A stretch of 44,051 nucleotides of DNA from an uncultured Saprospiraceae bacterium (lineage in GTDB: Bacteria > Bacteroidota > Bacteroidia > Chitinophagales > Saprospiraceae): positions 1-44,051 of the forward strand of contig CAKZUK010000134.1 in assembly GCA_937921775.1 (NCBI GenBank), read 5' to 3'. Shown piece after piece: positions 25,902 to 34,323 of the stretch. The notes under the pieces were generated by a model, which had not been told where the DNA came from, made no database searches, and saw nothing but the letters and a program-made list of their open reading frames with translations. Numbering within the stretch: position 1 is the stretch's first letter; each line of letters opens with the position of its first letter. Position numbers and translations under genes: made by a program.

Positions 25902-26279
25902 TAATGTAATTAATTTTGGGTCGAAACTATCTAGTCTCCTTAAATGAATAGAATACAAAGATTATTCCATTGAGGCCACTAATTCAGAAATACCTGAACA
26001 TGACACAAATTAATATAGATCCCAAAATCTTAGTGTATTCTAAGTTACATAGTATAAGCCCCTTTTTTTTTTTGGCAAAAAATTTGTACTATTATTATCC
26101 TGACTATTCCCCTTTCTTTCAACATCTCCCATTTTTTCTCCCAAAGTATATAATCGCTTGAGCGGTTAGGTATATTAATGAATTGTACAAGCATTGAATC
26201 CTTTAGGATTTTTTCGATTAATACTAAAAAAAGTATTGTCCAAGCATTTACCTAATTAAATTTTGAGAACTAGAAATCC
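25902..26279. other. 378-bp divergent intergenic region
   Basis: There is no supported gene. A homopolymer of 11-12 T (near 26063-26074) and a small dyad CGCT-TG-AGCG (near 26155-26164) are the visible features besides the promoter candidate listed next. Both flanking genes must have their promoters here. Confidence 0.5.
26236..26265 (+). promoter_or_regulatory. candidate Bacteroidota -33/-7 promoter
   Basis: TTG at 26236-26238 is followed after 19 bp by AAATTTTG (26258-26265). This matches the Bacteroidota consensus TTG-N19-TAnnTTTG at all but one position. It ends 14 bp before the ATG of the large T9SS surface protein, so the leader would be very short. Confidence 0.4.
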
Positions 26280-28532
26280 ATGAAAAAAACCAATTCACTA
26301 TTCCTTTTTATTGCACTAAATTTATTTTTTGCAAATTTTGTACACGCAGCCCTTTTTAATGCTGTAGCCAATGGCGCTTGGGAGGATGCTAATGTCTGGG
26401 ATCAAGGACTTGTCCCTGGCTTGGGAGACATTGTAACTATTGATGGCTTTCAGCTTAGTCTGTCTTCACCAGTCACGGTTGCTGAGTTAACTCTAACCAA
26501 TACATCCGGAACAGGCCATAGTCAACTAATCATAAGCAGTGTTGCTATTGCCTATATGTATGTTTCAGGTAATTTTTATATGAATGCACAGAATACTCCG
26601 TATAATGTAGACTTACATGTAAAGGGTCAAGCTATTTTTAAGGTATTCGGTGATATGAATATAACCAGAGCTGCCGACAATCAACAGTCAGCAAGTCTAC
26701 GTCTATATTTGTATGGTAAATCAGAAACATATGTAGATGGTAATCTTAACTATTTATATAAAAACTCAGCGACTGGAGAATCCAGTCCTGATATTTTACT
26801 TGAGGGTACTGCCCTTCTTGATGTTGATAGCGTGACGAGTCTACTTATGCAAGGAGGGAAATCTTTGCAAGTTTTAGCTCAAGATAGTTCTAGCATCGAT
26901 TTAGCTAGTTTAACAATTCACGGAAGCGGAGGAGAAGAGCTAATTGTCCAATCAATTGAATCCTCAAAAATAGTATTGAGTTCAGATGCACTAGTAAAGA
27001 ATTCTGGAACTACTCAACAGGTAAAACTAGCTACCGGCCATAATGGCGGGCAAATTGGTATAAGTGGTAGCTTACAAGTGGTTTCTACAGGTCCCAACTT
27101 ATTGGCAGTTGTAGAAACGAATGGACCAAATTCTAGTACCGAAGTAAAAGGTGATATCACTATGACGGCTGAAGGTGCCAATACCGTTTATCTCAATATC
27201 TTTAATGAATCTCCGCTGTCAGTAGGTGGAAGTATTATTAGAAGCACCAGCTATGGTAATTTGATCTCAAGTAATGGTGGCCAATTGATTTTAAATGGCT
27301 CAAGTCAACAATCAATTTCTGGAGAAAATGATCTTACCGCAAATGTAGATCAATTTTCAATTGAAAATATAACCTTTAGTAACATCTCAGGCCTTCCAAT
27401 TATGCTAGGAGGCGATTTACTTTTTACTACTTCATTAACCCTGACGACTGGAAATATCATAACATCTGATAATGCCATGCTGATTATTGGCCCCGGTGCT
27501 ACCATCAATGGAGCAAGTGAGAATGCCTACATCCAAGGCCCTTTGAAAAAAATAGGTAATACCGGCGGAAATGATTTCGTTTTTCCAATAGGAAGTGCTA
27601 GCCAGTATGCTCCAATGCGGATTAGTCCGGTGTCTTCAGCCGGTTCATCTTATATCGCTCGTTATGATGGAGATCCGCCACCTTTTGGTGAAAACAAAAT
27701 TGGAGTTGAACAAGTAACTGGTAACCAAACTTGGAGTATAGAACCCGCTTTAGGAAGTGACTCGATAAATGTTACATTATACTGGGATGATGCTACCGTT
27801 ATGGGAGCAGAACTTCAAGACGAAATAATCGTAGTTGGTTTGGATGACGCAGACTTCTGGAATAACAAAGGGAACACCAGTGTAAGTTTGACTGAACCTG
27901 GACACGTTACCAGTATTATGTTAGGTGATCCACCACCTTTTGGTGAACACATACTTACATTGGGACTTGCACCTGAAGGTTCACTACCGGTTGAATTGAC
28001 TAAGTTTGGAGCCGTACAACAAAACGATAAAGTATATCTAGAATGGTATACCTCTTCTGAAATTAATTCTAGCCACTTTGAATTAGAGCGATCAACTGAT
28101 AAAGAGAATTTTATATTGATCTACACAGTGAATAGTACAGGTACCGAAGAGCTGTCAATGAAATACTCAACTTTAGACAACATCCCTGCACAGGGTATGA
28201 ACTACTACCGACTCAAGATGATAGACCAAGATGGAAGCTTTGAATACTCTCACGTAGAAGTGGTCAAGCTTGCAGCGGAAGCTGAGATTATGATCTACCC
28301 TAACCCAGTATTAAATATGCTTCAGATACAAGGCGGAATGGGAACTGGTATAAAGACCTTCGAGGTCTATGATCGAAACGGTCTCCTACTCCACCAGCGT
28401 AATATATCCTTTGACGATGGAAAGTTTGAGATATCTGTTGACGAAATTAACGTCACTGTACCTGGTACATATTTTATGAGAATCATTGACGGAGCAGAAA
28501 GTAAAGTTGTGAAGTTCTTAAAAGTAAAATAA
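26280..28532 (+). CDS. large T9SS-exported surface protein
   Basis: The 750-residue protein has a signal peptide (1-23, ...NFVHA). Residues about 25-440 form a repetitive beta-rich region (GAWEDANVWDQGLVPGLGDI at its start, then many short N/S/G-rich strands), probably a right-handed beta-helix like those of surface adhesins. GDPPPFGE occurs twice (encoded near 27670 and 27928). Residues about 570-670 (LPVELTKFGAVQQNDKVYLE ... SSHFELERSTDKENF) form the Ig/fibronectin-like module often found before sorting domains. The end (about 675-750: IMIYPNPVLNMLQIQ ... GTYFMRIIDG ... KFLKVK) is a type-A T9SS sorting domain. It is divergent from the sensor kinase gene. No catalytic motif is visible, so adhesion or surface-layer roles are inferred. 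Confidence 0.85.
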   Translation: MKKTNSLFLFIALNLFFANFVHAALFNAVANGAWEDANVWDQGLVPGLGDIVTIDGFQLSLSSPVTVAELTLTNTSGTGHSQLIISSVAIAYMYVSGNFYMNAQNTPYNVDLHVKGQAIFKVFGDMNITRAADNQQSASLRLYLYGKSETYVDGNLNYLYKNSATGESSPDILLEGTALLDVDSVTSLLMQGGKSLQVLAQDSSSIDLASLTIHGSGGEELIVQSIESSKIVLSSDALVKNSGTTQQVKLATGHNGGQIGISGSLQVVSTGPNLLAVVETNGPNSSTEVKGDITMTAEGANTVYLNIFNESPLSVGGSIIRSTSYGNLISSNGGQLILNGSSQQSISGENDLTANVDQFSIENITFSNISGLPIMLGGDLLFTTSLTLTTGNIITSDNAMLIIGPGATINGASENAYIQGPLKKIGNTGGNDFVFPIGSASQYAPMRISPVSSAGSSYIARYDGDPPPFGENKIGVEQVTGNQTWSIEPALGSDSINVTLYWDDATVMGAELQDEIIVVGLDDADFWNNKGNTSVSLTEPGHVTSIMLGDPPPFGEHILTLGLAPEGSLPVELTKFGAVQQNDKVYLEWYTSSEINSSHFELERSTDKENFILIYTVNSTGTEELSMKYSTLDNIPAQGMNYYRLKMIDQDGSFEYSHVEVVKLAAEAEIMIYPNPVLNMLQIQGGMGTGIKTFEVYDRNGLLLHQRNISFDDGKFEISVDEINVTVPGTYFMRIIDGAESKVVKFLKVK

Positions 28533-28555
28533 TGTATCTATAATATTAATCTAAT

Positions 28556-28595
28556 AAAAATCCCGAGCTTACCAATTGGCAAGTTCGGGATTTTT
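28556..28595. terminator. bidirectional terminator between convergent genes
   Basis: AAAAATCCCGAGCTT (28556-28570) and AAGTTCGGGATTTTT (28581-28595) pair at 14 of 15 positions around a 10-nt loop containing CCAATTGG. The A-run and T-run on both sides allow termination in both directions. Confidence 0.85.
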
Positions 28596-28640
28596 CATTG
28601 TACCTAATTTGTAATTGCCGCTGCAATTGTAACTAACATG

Positions 28641-29234
28641 TTACTTAGTTACCAGTTTCACATTAAGTTCAAACTCATCGTAGATAGTCTTATCACCTAA
28701 GCTATCGAAAAAACTACCTGAGCCATAACGAACATCAAACTCAGTACGATCAATAGTGATATCAGAAGTATACACTTTACCAGAATCTGTTGATTCAACG
28801 TGTGCGTAAAATTTGATTAATTTTGTAATTCCTTTAATGGTCAAATCACCTGTTACCTTGTAATCACCTGGAGTCCCCTTTGCAGCAACTTTAGTAATGT
28901 TGAAAGTAGCAGCAGGAAATTCAGCTACGTTAAAGAAATCAGGAGATTGTAAATGACCTTCTAATTTTCCTTTGTATTCGCCTTCTAGGTCAGAACAACT
29001 TAGACTAGTCATGTCAATTGTGAAGTTACCACCTGTAAGTACATCCTCAGCGTAGGTCAACTCTCCGCTTTTGAGGCCAATCGTTCCTTCATGGCTTCCC
29101 GTTACTTTATAACCTTTCCAGTTTACAACACTATTTGTTACATCAACGATTACACCTTCGATCGGCTTAGTGAAAGAGATAAGTCCAATAGCTAGAAATA
29201 AGGCAAAAGCTGAGATTAAATTTGATAATTTCAT
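28641..29234 (-). CDS. YceI family protein
   Basis: The 197-residue protein has a signal peptide (MKLSNLISAFALFLAIGLIS). The mature part has the YceI lipocalin-like pattern: NSVVNWKGYKVTGSHEGTIG, GGNFTIDMTSLSCSDLEG, LQSPDFFNVAEFPAATFNIT, VTGDLTIKGITKLIKF and TIDRTEFDVRYGSGSFFDSL. YceI proteins are periplasmic and bind long isoprenoid or lipid ligands. The gene lies 179 bp downstream of a MarR regulator on the same strand, with dyads between them, so MarR control is likely. Confidence 0.9.
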   Translation of the reverse strand: MKLSNLISAFALFLAIGLISFTKPIEGVIVDVTNSVVNWKGYKVTGSHEGTIGLKSGELTYAEDVLTGGNFTIDMTSLSCSDLEGEYKGKLEGHLQSPDFFNVAEFPAATFNITKVAAKGTPGDYKVTGDLTIKGITKLIKFYAHVESTDSGKVYTSDITIDRTEFDVRYGSGSFFDSLGDKTIYDEFELNVKLVTK

Positions 29235-29298
29235 TGTTTAAAAATTTTAATGATTAAAAATTGATTAGTAGAGTTTATTACTTTGGAGGATTCACATT

Positions 29299-29325
29299 AA
29301 TGATTTATCACTGGTGTAAATCATT
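29299..29325. promoter_or_regulatory. dyad upstream of YceI gene
   Basis: AATGATTTA (29299-29307) and TAAATCATT (29317-29325) are perfect 9-bp arms with an 18-bp centre-to-centre spacing, 65 bp before the YceI start. This spacing would fit a dimeric regulator such as the adjacent MarR protein. Confidence 0.4.
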
Positions 29326-29373
29326 TAAAACCTTAGTGTAAGTGCAAATATCAGTTAATTGTTTAGACATTTA

Positions 29374-29385
29374 ATGTATATACAT
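29374..29385. promoter_or_regulatory. 12-bp perfect palindrome between marR and yceI
   Basis: ATGTATATACAT is a perfect palindrome. It lies 29 bp downstream of the MarR stop and about 140 bp before the YceI start. It is a second candidate operator in this gap. Confidence 0.3.
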
Positions 29386-29413
29386 CTATTTTAACAAAAA
29401 AATAGGACTTTTT

Positions 29414-29869
29414 CTAGTTTCTAAGTTGATCTAGCATCATATTTAGCTGTTTTGCCTGATCAGTAGTGATAGCTCTCATCTGTGCAAACATGTCAGTTTC
29501 AATAGTAATTGATGCTTCATCCAATATTTTTAGGCCTTCTTTTGTAATAATTACGTTGACTTTACGTCGATCCTCATCACTTAATGTGCGTTCGACCAGC
29601 TCTTTCTTTCTCAATTTTTCTACCAATCGGGAAGCGTTGGAATTTTTATCGATCATACGTTCCCCTAATGTTTTCATGGATATAGGTTCAGAATTAGCCC
29701 CTCTAAGTATTCGTAGCAAGTTAAATTGTTGCATAGAGATATTGAAAGGTTTGAGTAAGCTATTAATCTGACCGGTCACCCATGCTGAAGTAAACATGAT
29801 ATTGACAAGTGCTTTTTGATGCTCGTTTTTAAAGTCTTTTTGATTGATTTCCTTTTCTAGGCTTGCCAT
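29414..29869 (-). CDS. MarR family transcriptional regulator
   Basis: The 151-residue winged-helix protein has the MarR order: N-terminal dimer helix, LLKPFNISMQQFNLLRILRG, the recognition helix region PISMKTLGERMIDKNSNASR with LVEKLRKKELVERT, and the wing SDEDRRKVNVIITKEGLKIL. The DxRxxxxxxT wing motif is intact. It probably controls its own gene, the downstream YceI gene, and perhaps the divergent hydratase gene 143 bp away. No ligand can be inferred. Confidence 0.9.
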   Translation of the reverse strand: MASLEKEINQKDFKNEHQKALVNIMFTSAWVTGQINSLLKPFNISMQQFNLLRILRGANSEPISMKTLGERMIDKNSNASRLVEKLRKKELVERTLSDEDRRKVNVIITKEGLKILDEASITIETDMFAQMRAITTDQAKQLNMMLDQLRN

Positions 29870-29961
29870 TTGTCTATATTTTAGTTGCCCAATATAGGGG
29901 TTTGATTTGGAAAATGACTGGAAAATCCTAATAAGTCTAGCTAAACAGACAAACTCAATAT

Positions 29962-29984
29962 CTTTAGTAATTTAGCTGCTAAAG
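29962..29984. promoter_or_regulatory. dyad in the marR-hydratase divergent region
   Basis: CTTTAG (29962-29967) and CTAAAG (29979-29984) are 6-bp arms with a 17-bp centre spacing, located 29 bp before the hydratase start. They are a possible regulator site. The motif differs from the dyads upstream of yceI. Confidence 0.25.
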
Positions 29985-30012
29985 TATTAAATTGCGTTTC
30001 TAAAAATAAAAA

Positions 30013-30798
30013 ATGATAGCAACAGATACCATTCAACAATTAGCAAAACAACTTCGAGAAGCTTATTCAACACGAACTGCATGTGCGCCTTTGCGTGATG
30101 TGATTGGAGTAGAGGATTTGAAAACAGCTTATGCTATTCAGGAACTGAATAATAATCTATTAATTGAGAAAGGAGCGCGTGTCGTGGGTCGAAAAATTGG
30201 TTTGACTTCCAAGGCAGTTCAAAAACAATTAGGTGTAGACCAACCAGACTATGGTTCACTTTTAAATACCATGGAGATTTTGAATGGAGATACCATTTCA
30301 GTTTCCGAATTGATGCAAGCTAAAGCAGAAGCAGAGGTTGCTTTTGTTTTGAAATCTGATTTGACTGAACCGAATTTGACAACGGCGGAATTGATCTCAG
30401 CCATTGATTATGCAGTAGCATCCATTGAAATCGTTGGTAGTCGAATTGAAAATTGGAATATTAAAATTACGGATACCATAGCAGATAATGCTTCCGCAAG
30501 TCATTTTGTAATTGGTCATCGGCCTGTAAGATTGGAAAATGTTGATCTAATAAATTGCCAAATGGTGATGACTAAAAACGGTGAAAAGGTTTCAGAAGGA
30601 AAAGGAGCGGCTTGTTTGGGTTCACCAATAAATGCAACATTGTGGTTGGCAAAAACGATGGCAGAACTGGGTACTCCTTTACGAGCTGGAGAGTTGATTC
30701 TTTCAGGTGCTTTGGGACCTATGGTGGCAGTATCCGCAGGTGATGTTTTTGTAGCTGAATTTGGAGGCTTGGGTAGTGTTTCTGTTGGCTTTGAGTAG
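30013..30798 (+). CDS. 2-keto-4-pentenoate hydratase / FAH-fold protein (MhpD-like)
   Basis: The 261-residue protein has the fumarylacetoacetase-like fold of 2-oxopent-4-enoate hydratases and 4-oxalocrotonate decarboxylases: GRKIGLTSKAVQKQLGVDQP, PDYGSLLNTM, KAEAEVAFVL (metal-binding Glu residues), GSRIENWNIKITDTIADNAS, GSPINATLWLA and ILSGALGPMV. In meta-cleavage pathways this enzyme hydrates 2-hydroxypentadienoate. No other pathway gene is in view, so its role here could be another enolate reaction. It is divergent from the MarR gene and convergent with xdhC. Confidence 0.85.
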   Translation: MIATDTIQQLAKQLREAYSTRTACAPLRDVIGVEDLKTAYAIQELNNNLLIEKGARVVGRKIGLTSKAVQKQLGVDQPDYGSLLNTMEILNGDTISVSELMQAKAEAEVAFVLKSDLTEPNLTTAELISAIDYAVASIEIVGSRIENWNIKITDTIADNASASHFVIGHRPVRLENVDLINCQMVMTKNGEKVSEGKGAACLGSPINATLWLAKTMAELGTPLRAGELILSGALGPMVAVSAGDVFVAEFGGLGSVSVGFE

Positions 30799-30823
30799 TA
30801 TTTTGAATGATGTTTGGTAAATC

Positions 30824-30852
30824 GTATACTAAACTTTAAAAGTTTGGTATAC
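30824..30852. terminator. bidirectional hairpin between hydratase and xdhC genes
   Basis: GTATACTAAACTTT (30824-30837) and AAAGTTTGGTATAC (30839-30852) pair over 14 bp with one T-G wobble and almost no loop. Both convergent genes end within 26 bp of it. There is no long T-run. Confidence 0.6.
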
Positions 30853-30866
30853 CTCCTCCCATTCCC

Positions 30867-31979
30867 CTATCCCCGCTCATGAATCGTCCCGGAGCGCTTG
30901 CGCAAGTTACCTCCATCACGTTTCCGAAAGGTCGTAATTATCTCTGCGGCAATAGATAGTGCAATTTCTTCTGGGTTCTCCGCACCGATATCTAAGCCGA
31001 CAGGACCAAAGATGTTGGGCATCATTTCTAAAGTGAGTTCACTCCCCTCTTCGATCAATTGATCCTGCATTTTTATCATCCGTTTTTTGGGACCAAGGAG
31101 GCCGATATATGGGATATCAAGTTGCATGTATTTCTTCAATAATTTGAAATCGGTTTTGTAATCATGAGACATCAGGACGATGGCCGTAAAGTCATCGGCT
31201 ACAATCTTTTCTGCATCTTCCAGCGAATATACTTTCTGTGCAGCTTTATAAAAATCCTTTCCAATTTTATTCAATTTTCCAGCGACATGTACTTCCCAAC
31301 CCAGCTCTTTCCCAATTCCTAAAAACGCTTTAACATCGTAATTGTCACCGATACAAATCAACTTAATTTTTGGACGAATTAATTCATATAAAACTTCGTA
31401 GGAAGCACCAGCATCATTCGTAAAAGTGATGACCTTTGATCTTCCTCGCAGATATACAATTTTCAATTTTTCGCTTATCTTTTCTTCAGATACGTTTATA
31501 ACATGGGCAAGTTGAGCAGCATCTTTTTCACCATAAAAATTCCCTCGCAAACTTTTGTCGCCAGCATCGATATTTAATATCTGAAGTAATATGGTTGGAG
31601 TCCGGTTATTGATTATGTTTTTTAAAAACTCGACTTGATTATTAGAATCAGTTGGATCAATTGGTGTGAACAAAACTTCAATCCGTCCATTGCAGCCCAA
31701 GCCTACTCCTATCTGGTGAGGATCATCTTCAGTAGTGTCATAAACGACGATAGAGCTTTCGTTTTTTAGGATGGCAATTTGTGCACGTTTGAGTGCATCC
31801 CCTTCGAGACAACCTCCACTAATTCCACCAACCCAGTTACCGGATTGGCTTACAAACATGCGAGCCCCAATTCTACGATAAGCAGAGCCTTCTACTTTTA
31901 CTAAAGTTCCTAAAGCCACTTTTTCCTTTTCCCAATCTATCTGTTTGTAAAAAGTTATTATTTTTTCAATTTCCTTCAT
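30867..31979 (-). CDS. XdhC/CoxI family molybdenum-cofactor maturation protein
   Basis: The 370-residue protein has an N-terminal XdhC/CoxI domain (KVEGSAYRRIGARMFVSQSG, GGISGGCLEGDALKRA, TTEDDPHQIGVGLGCNGRIE) with the conserved cysteines in SGGCLEG and GLGCNG. A C-terminal Rossmann domain follows (KLICIGDNYDVKAFLGIGKE, IVLMSHDYKTDFKLLKKYM, YIGLLGPKKRMIKMQ, and GPVGLDIGAENPEEIALSIA). Such proteins bind and sulfurate the molybdenum cofactor for xanthine dehydrogenase-type enzymes. No molybdoenzyme genes lie in this window, so the client is elsewhere. It is 59 bp downstream of an SRPBCC protein gene on the same strand. Confidence 0.88.
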   Translation of the reverse strand: MKEIEKIITFYKQIDWEKEKVALGTLVKVEGSAYRRIGARMFVSQSGNWVGGISGGCLEGDALKRAQIAILKNESSIVVYDTTEDDPHQIGVGLGCNGRIEVLFTPIDPTDSNNQVEFLKNIINNRTPTILLQILNIDAGDKSLRGNFYGEKDAAQLAHVINVSEEKISEKLKIVYLRGRSKVITFTNDAGASYEVLYELIRPKIKLICIGDNYDVKAFLGIGKELGWEVHVAGKLNKIGKDFYKAAQKVYSLEDAEKIVADDFTAIVLMSHDYKTDFKLLKKYMQLDIPYIGLLGPKKRMIKMQDQLIEEGSELTLEMMPNIFGPVGLDIGAENPEEIALSIAAEIITTFRKRDGGNLRKRSGTIHERG

Positions 31980-32038
31980 CCTTCGTAACGATTTTCTTTT
32001 CTCCTAATTAGTAGCGTTTATGGATCAAAATCCCAATT

Positions 32039-32545
32039 TTACAATTCTTCATCCGTCTTTTCGATATAAGTCTTCAATGCTTCATTAAAAGCAATATTTA
32101 CCGCATTAAAAAAAGAATAGAATATTTTATCTGGCATCATGTTCCCAATGAAACCACCAATTTTTTCTCGATTAATCAATAGCGTTTTATTGTCATCAGT
32201 CAAGTCCAATTCATAGGTTTGTACCACATGCATCATCATTCCCCAGAGTAATTTCCCTTCCCATTCCAGTATTTTAGGATCTTCCATCTTCGTGATTCGG
32301 TATGGCAATTTGCTAGGTTTGGGTTGATTTCCTTCAAAAATCATGGCAGAGTCTCCATCTGCAAATTGCTCTATAAAATTAAGGTCTAAGTGAACTTCTA
32401 TATTAACAGTAGCACCAAGACTGGCAATTCCATCTAAATATTTGTATTTTGGATTCCAATTGTCGTATTCGTGGAATTTAAGTAGTGTTTCCCAGACCAA
32501 CCAAGGTTCTTCATTGATGAGGATGGATGTTTCTACATTTCGCAT
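32039..32545 (-). CDS. SRPBCC (START-like) domain protein
   Basis: The 168-residue protein fits the SRPBCC/polyketide-cyclase fold: SILINEEPWLVWETLLKFHE at the start, YDNWNPKYKYLDG, ATVNIEVHLDL, ILEWEGKLLWGMM, and a long C-terminal helix (FNAVNIAFNEALKTYI). The fold forms a hydrophobic pocket; the ligand is unknown. SRPBCC proteins (CoxG-type) are known next to CoxI/XdhC genes in molybdenum hydroxylase clusters, so its place just upstream of xdhC may be meaningful. It is divergent from the LytTR gene. Confidence 0.8.
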   Translation of the reverse strand: MRNVETSILINEEPWLVWETLLKFHEYDNWNPKYKYLDGIASLGATVNIEVHLDLNFIEQFADGDSAMIFEGNQPKPSKLPYRITKMEDPKILEWEGKLLWGMMMHVVQTYELDLTDDNKTLLINREKIGGFIGNMMPDKIFYSFFNAVNIAFNEALKTYIEKTDEEL

Positions 32546-32614
32546 ATGCTATTAAGTTTTTAGCGATTACAACAATTAACACAATATACTGTTTTATCAG
32601 AAAATCATACGACA

Positions 32615-33130
32615 ATGAAATTATTCACACAGCTTCTAATTTGCTTTTTTTGTTTCCTAATTTCGCCTGAACTACAGGCAAGTAAGGCGCTTCCTATGGC
32701 ACAAATGCATCAAATTTGTGAGGCAAGTGAAAGTCAAAACTATCAGCGCAATATCGCAGAATGGTTGCATCAAAACGGAACGCGTAATCGTACTAGTTTC
32801 CCAACGCTTTCTGGCTTTGTCTTGGTAAGAAAAGAAGAAATCATTTCTATTGCTGTAGATGCAAAGTCAAACGGTTTAGTGCTAAACTATCGCAATCGAG
32901 GTTCTTTAAAAACAGTTTTTTGCAACTTGAGTCTTTCAAAAGCTTTAGATAAATTAAATGCCTTTCCTTTTGTAAAAATAAGTCGATCCACTATCGTAAA
33001 CCTTGATGAAGTAGATGGCTATGAAGGAACTCGACGTGATGGAACTTTAGTGATGAGTGATGGATCTAAACTTCGAGTTTCTCGTAGCATGAGCGGGCAT
33101 GTACATGATTGGATTGCGAAAGGAGCCTAA
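32615..33130 (+). CDS. LytTR DNA-binding domain protein with N-terminal signal peptide
   Basis: The 171-residue protein has a LytTR domain at about 68-168: SGFVLVRKEEIISIAVDAKS, LSLSKALDKLNAFPFVKISR followed by STIVNLDEVDGYE, and TLVMSDGSKLRVSRSMS. The normal core motifs F.kisRs.ivNl..v and L.vSR are intact. The N terminus (MKLFTQLLICFFCFLISPEL, then QAS) has the form of a cleavable signal peptide or membrane anchor, which would place a DNA-binding domain in the periplasm. A start at Met28 or Met31 (32696 or 32705) would give an ordinary cytoplasmic protein but would ignore an excellent leader. There is no receiver domain. Its regulatory partner is unknown. Confidence 0.8.
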   Translation: MKLFTQLLICFFCFLISPELQASKALPMAQMHQICEASESQNYQRNIAEWLHQNGTRNRTSFPTLSGFVLVRKEEIISIAVDAKSNGLVLNYRNRGSLKTVFCNLSLSKALDKLNAFPFVKISRSTIVNLDEVDGYEGTRRDGTLVMSDGSKLRVSRSMSGHVHDWIAKGA

Positions 33131-33396
33131 TTTTTAAAACACAGTAGGTATACGGAGTTAAAGTGCTCGAGTCAATTGTAGTCGCAGCTTTCACTTGACT
33201 TGGATTTCCCTATTGTCATTCTCACCTATCTTCTAGCAAAGCAGGTTCTCATTCCCATTCAAAACCCTCATTATAATCGCTACCTAAACTGAAATTCCAA
33301 TTTCTCTGACCATTCACCTCCCAATACTGCCCATTCGCCTTCTCCTCCTTGTTTTCCCAACATAAAAATACCAATATTGCTTTCGAGAATTCAATT

Positions 33397-33446
33397 TGAT
33401 TATGGATTATGGGAGTCGCTTTTGTGAAAACCATAATTCATAATCA
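33397..33446. repeat. hairpin upstream of the SecD-like gene
   Basis: The 16-nt arms 33397-33412 (TGATTATGGATTATGG) and 33431-33446 pair at 15 of 16 positions around an 18-nt loop. It begins 267 bp after the LytTR stop and ends 26 bp before the SecD-like start, so it may fold in the leader of that mRNA. The rest of the gap (33131-33396) shows nothing I can support. Confidence 0.5.
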
Positions 33447-33472
33447 TGATTCCCCATCTCTAAATTAATTCG

Positions 33473-34300
33473 ATGCAAATCAATCCATTTATTAAATTCA
33501 TTTTTGCAGTAGTCTTTATTTCCTGTGCATTTCAATTTGCACTTTTGATTCCCATAAAACAAGTTGAACAAAAAGGTATGTGCCATGCTTATCTTCAAGC
33601 TAGTGAAGCTCCTTATGAAAGGCAGGCAGAAATGTATCAATTTTATTACCAGGAGTACATAGACGAGGCAAGAGACAAGGTGGTTTTTAGTATTCCATAC
33701 ATCACTGATTATACTTACCAATCATTGAAAGATCGACAGTTACAATTGGGGCTAGATTTGCAAGGTGGTATGCAATTTACCTTGAGCATTGATTCTGAAT
33801 CCTTTCTCAAAAACCTGACAGATCTAAAGGACGATCCATCATTTACAGCGGCTTTGTTACGTACAAGTCAGCAAACTGAACTTTCACATCCTGAATATAT
33901 AGATGCCTTTTTTGATTACTATCAAAAAATAGAAGCGCCAGAAAGAATCATTCAATTCTTTAGTCATAACCATCAATTAAACCAGATGCTTTATGACATT
34001 GAGTCTATAGATCATTTAAAGAAACACATTCATTTGCTTTCGCAATCCATGATAGATGATACCCGTAATTTATTACATCAGCGTCTTAATGTTACTGGTC
34101 TTGGTCAAGCTCAATTCAACATTGATGTACATCGACAAAATCTACAGATTGAAGTGCCTGGTGCTAAAGATCCGGAACGAACCAGAGAACTCATCACCAG
34201 ATCAGCTGCGCTTGAATTCTGGAATGTGTATCGAGTTACGGACGCTAACATTTTAGAAGGCTTGCTAGCTGCCGACCAATTACTCACGAATAAAGAATAG
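33473..34300 (+). CDS. standalone SecD N-terminal fragment
   Basis: The 275-residue protein has one membrane helix (about 8-27) and the SecD hallmark LGLDLQGGMQFTL (92-104). It then has the first periplasmic domain ending in DTRNLLHQRLNVTGL and IEVPGAKDPERTRELITRSA followed by ALEFWNVY (about 196-253), as in the P1 region of SecDF. The remaining SecD helices (2-6) and the whole of SecF are absent; Bacteroidota SecDF is usually one chain of about 1000 residues. The frame is intact up to a normal stop, and no SecD sequence follows. It is therefore either a real small paralogue or a fixed remnant. Without helices 2-6 it cannot by itself form the proton path of SecDF. The 23-bp gap to the SET gene suggests a short operon. 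Confidence 0.8.
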   Translation: MQINPFIKFIFAVVFISCAFQFALLIPIKQVEQKGMCHAYLQASEAPYERQAEMYQFYYQEYIDEARDKVVFSIPYITDYTYQSLKDRQLQLGLDLQGGMQFTLSIDSESFLKNLTDLKDDPSFTAALLRTSQQTELSHPEYIDAFFDYYQKIEAPERIIQFFSHNHQLNQMLYDIESIDHLKKHIHLLSQSMIDDTRNLLHQRLNVTGLGQAQFNIDVHRQNLQIEVPGAKDPERTRELITRSAALEFWNVYRVTDANILEGLLAADQLLTNKE

Positions 34301-34323
34301 CATTCTTTTCTTACCTTTGGAGC

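Noticed and set aside
33407..33721. 104-codon minus-strand frame overlapping the SecD-like gene
   Set aside because: It lies largely antisense to a protein with clear SecD motifs; composition gives no domain.
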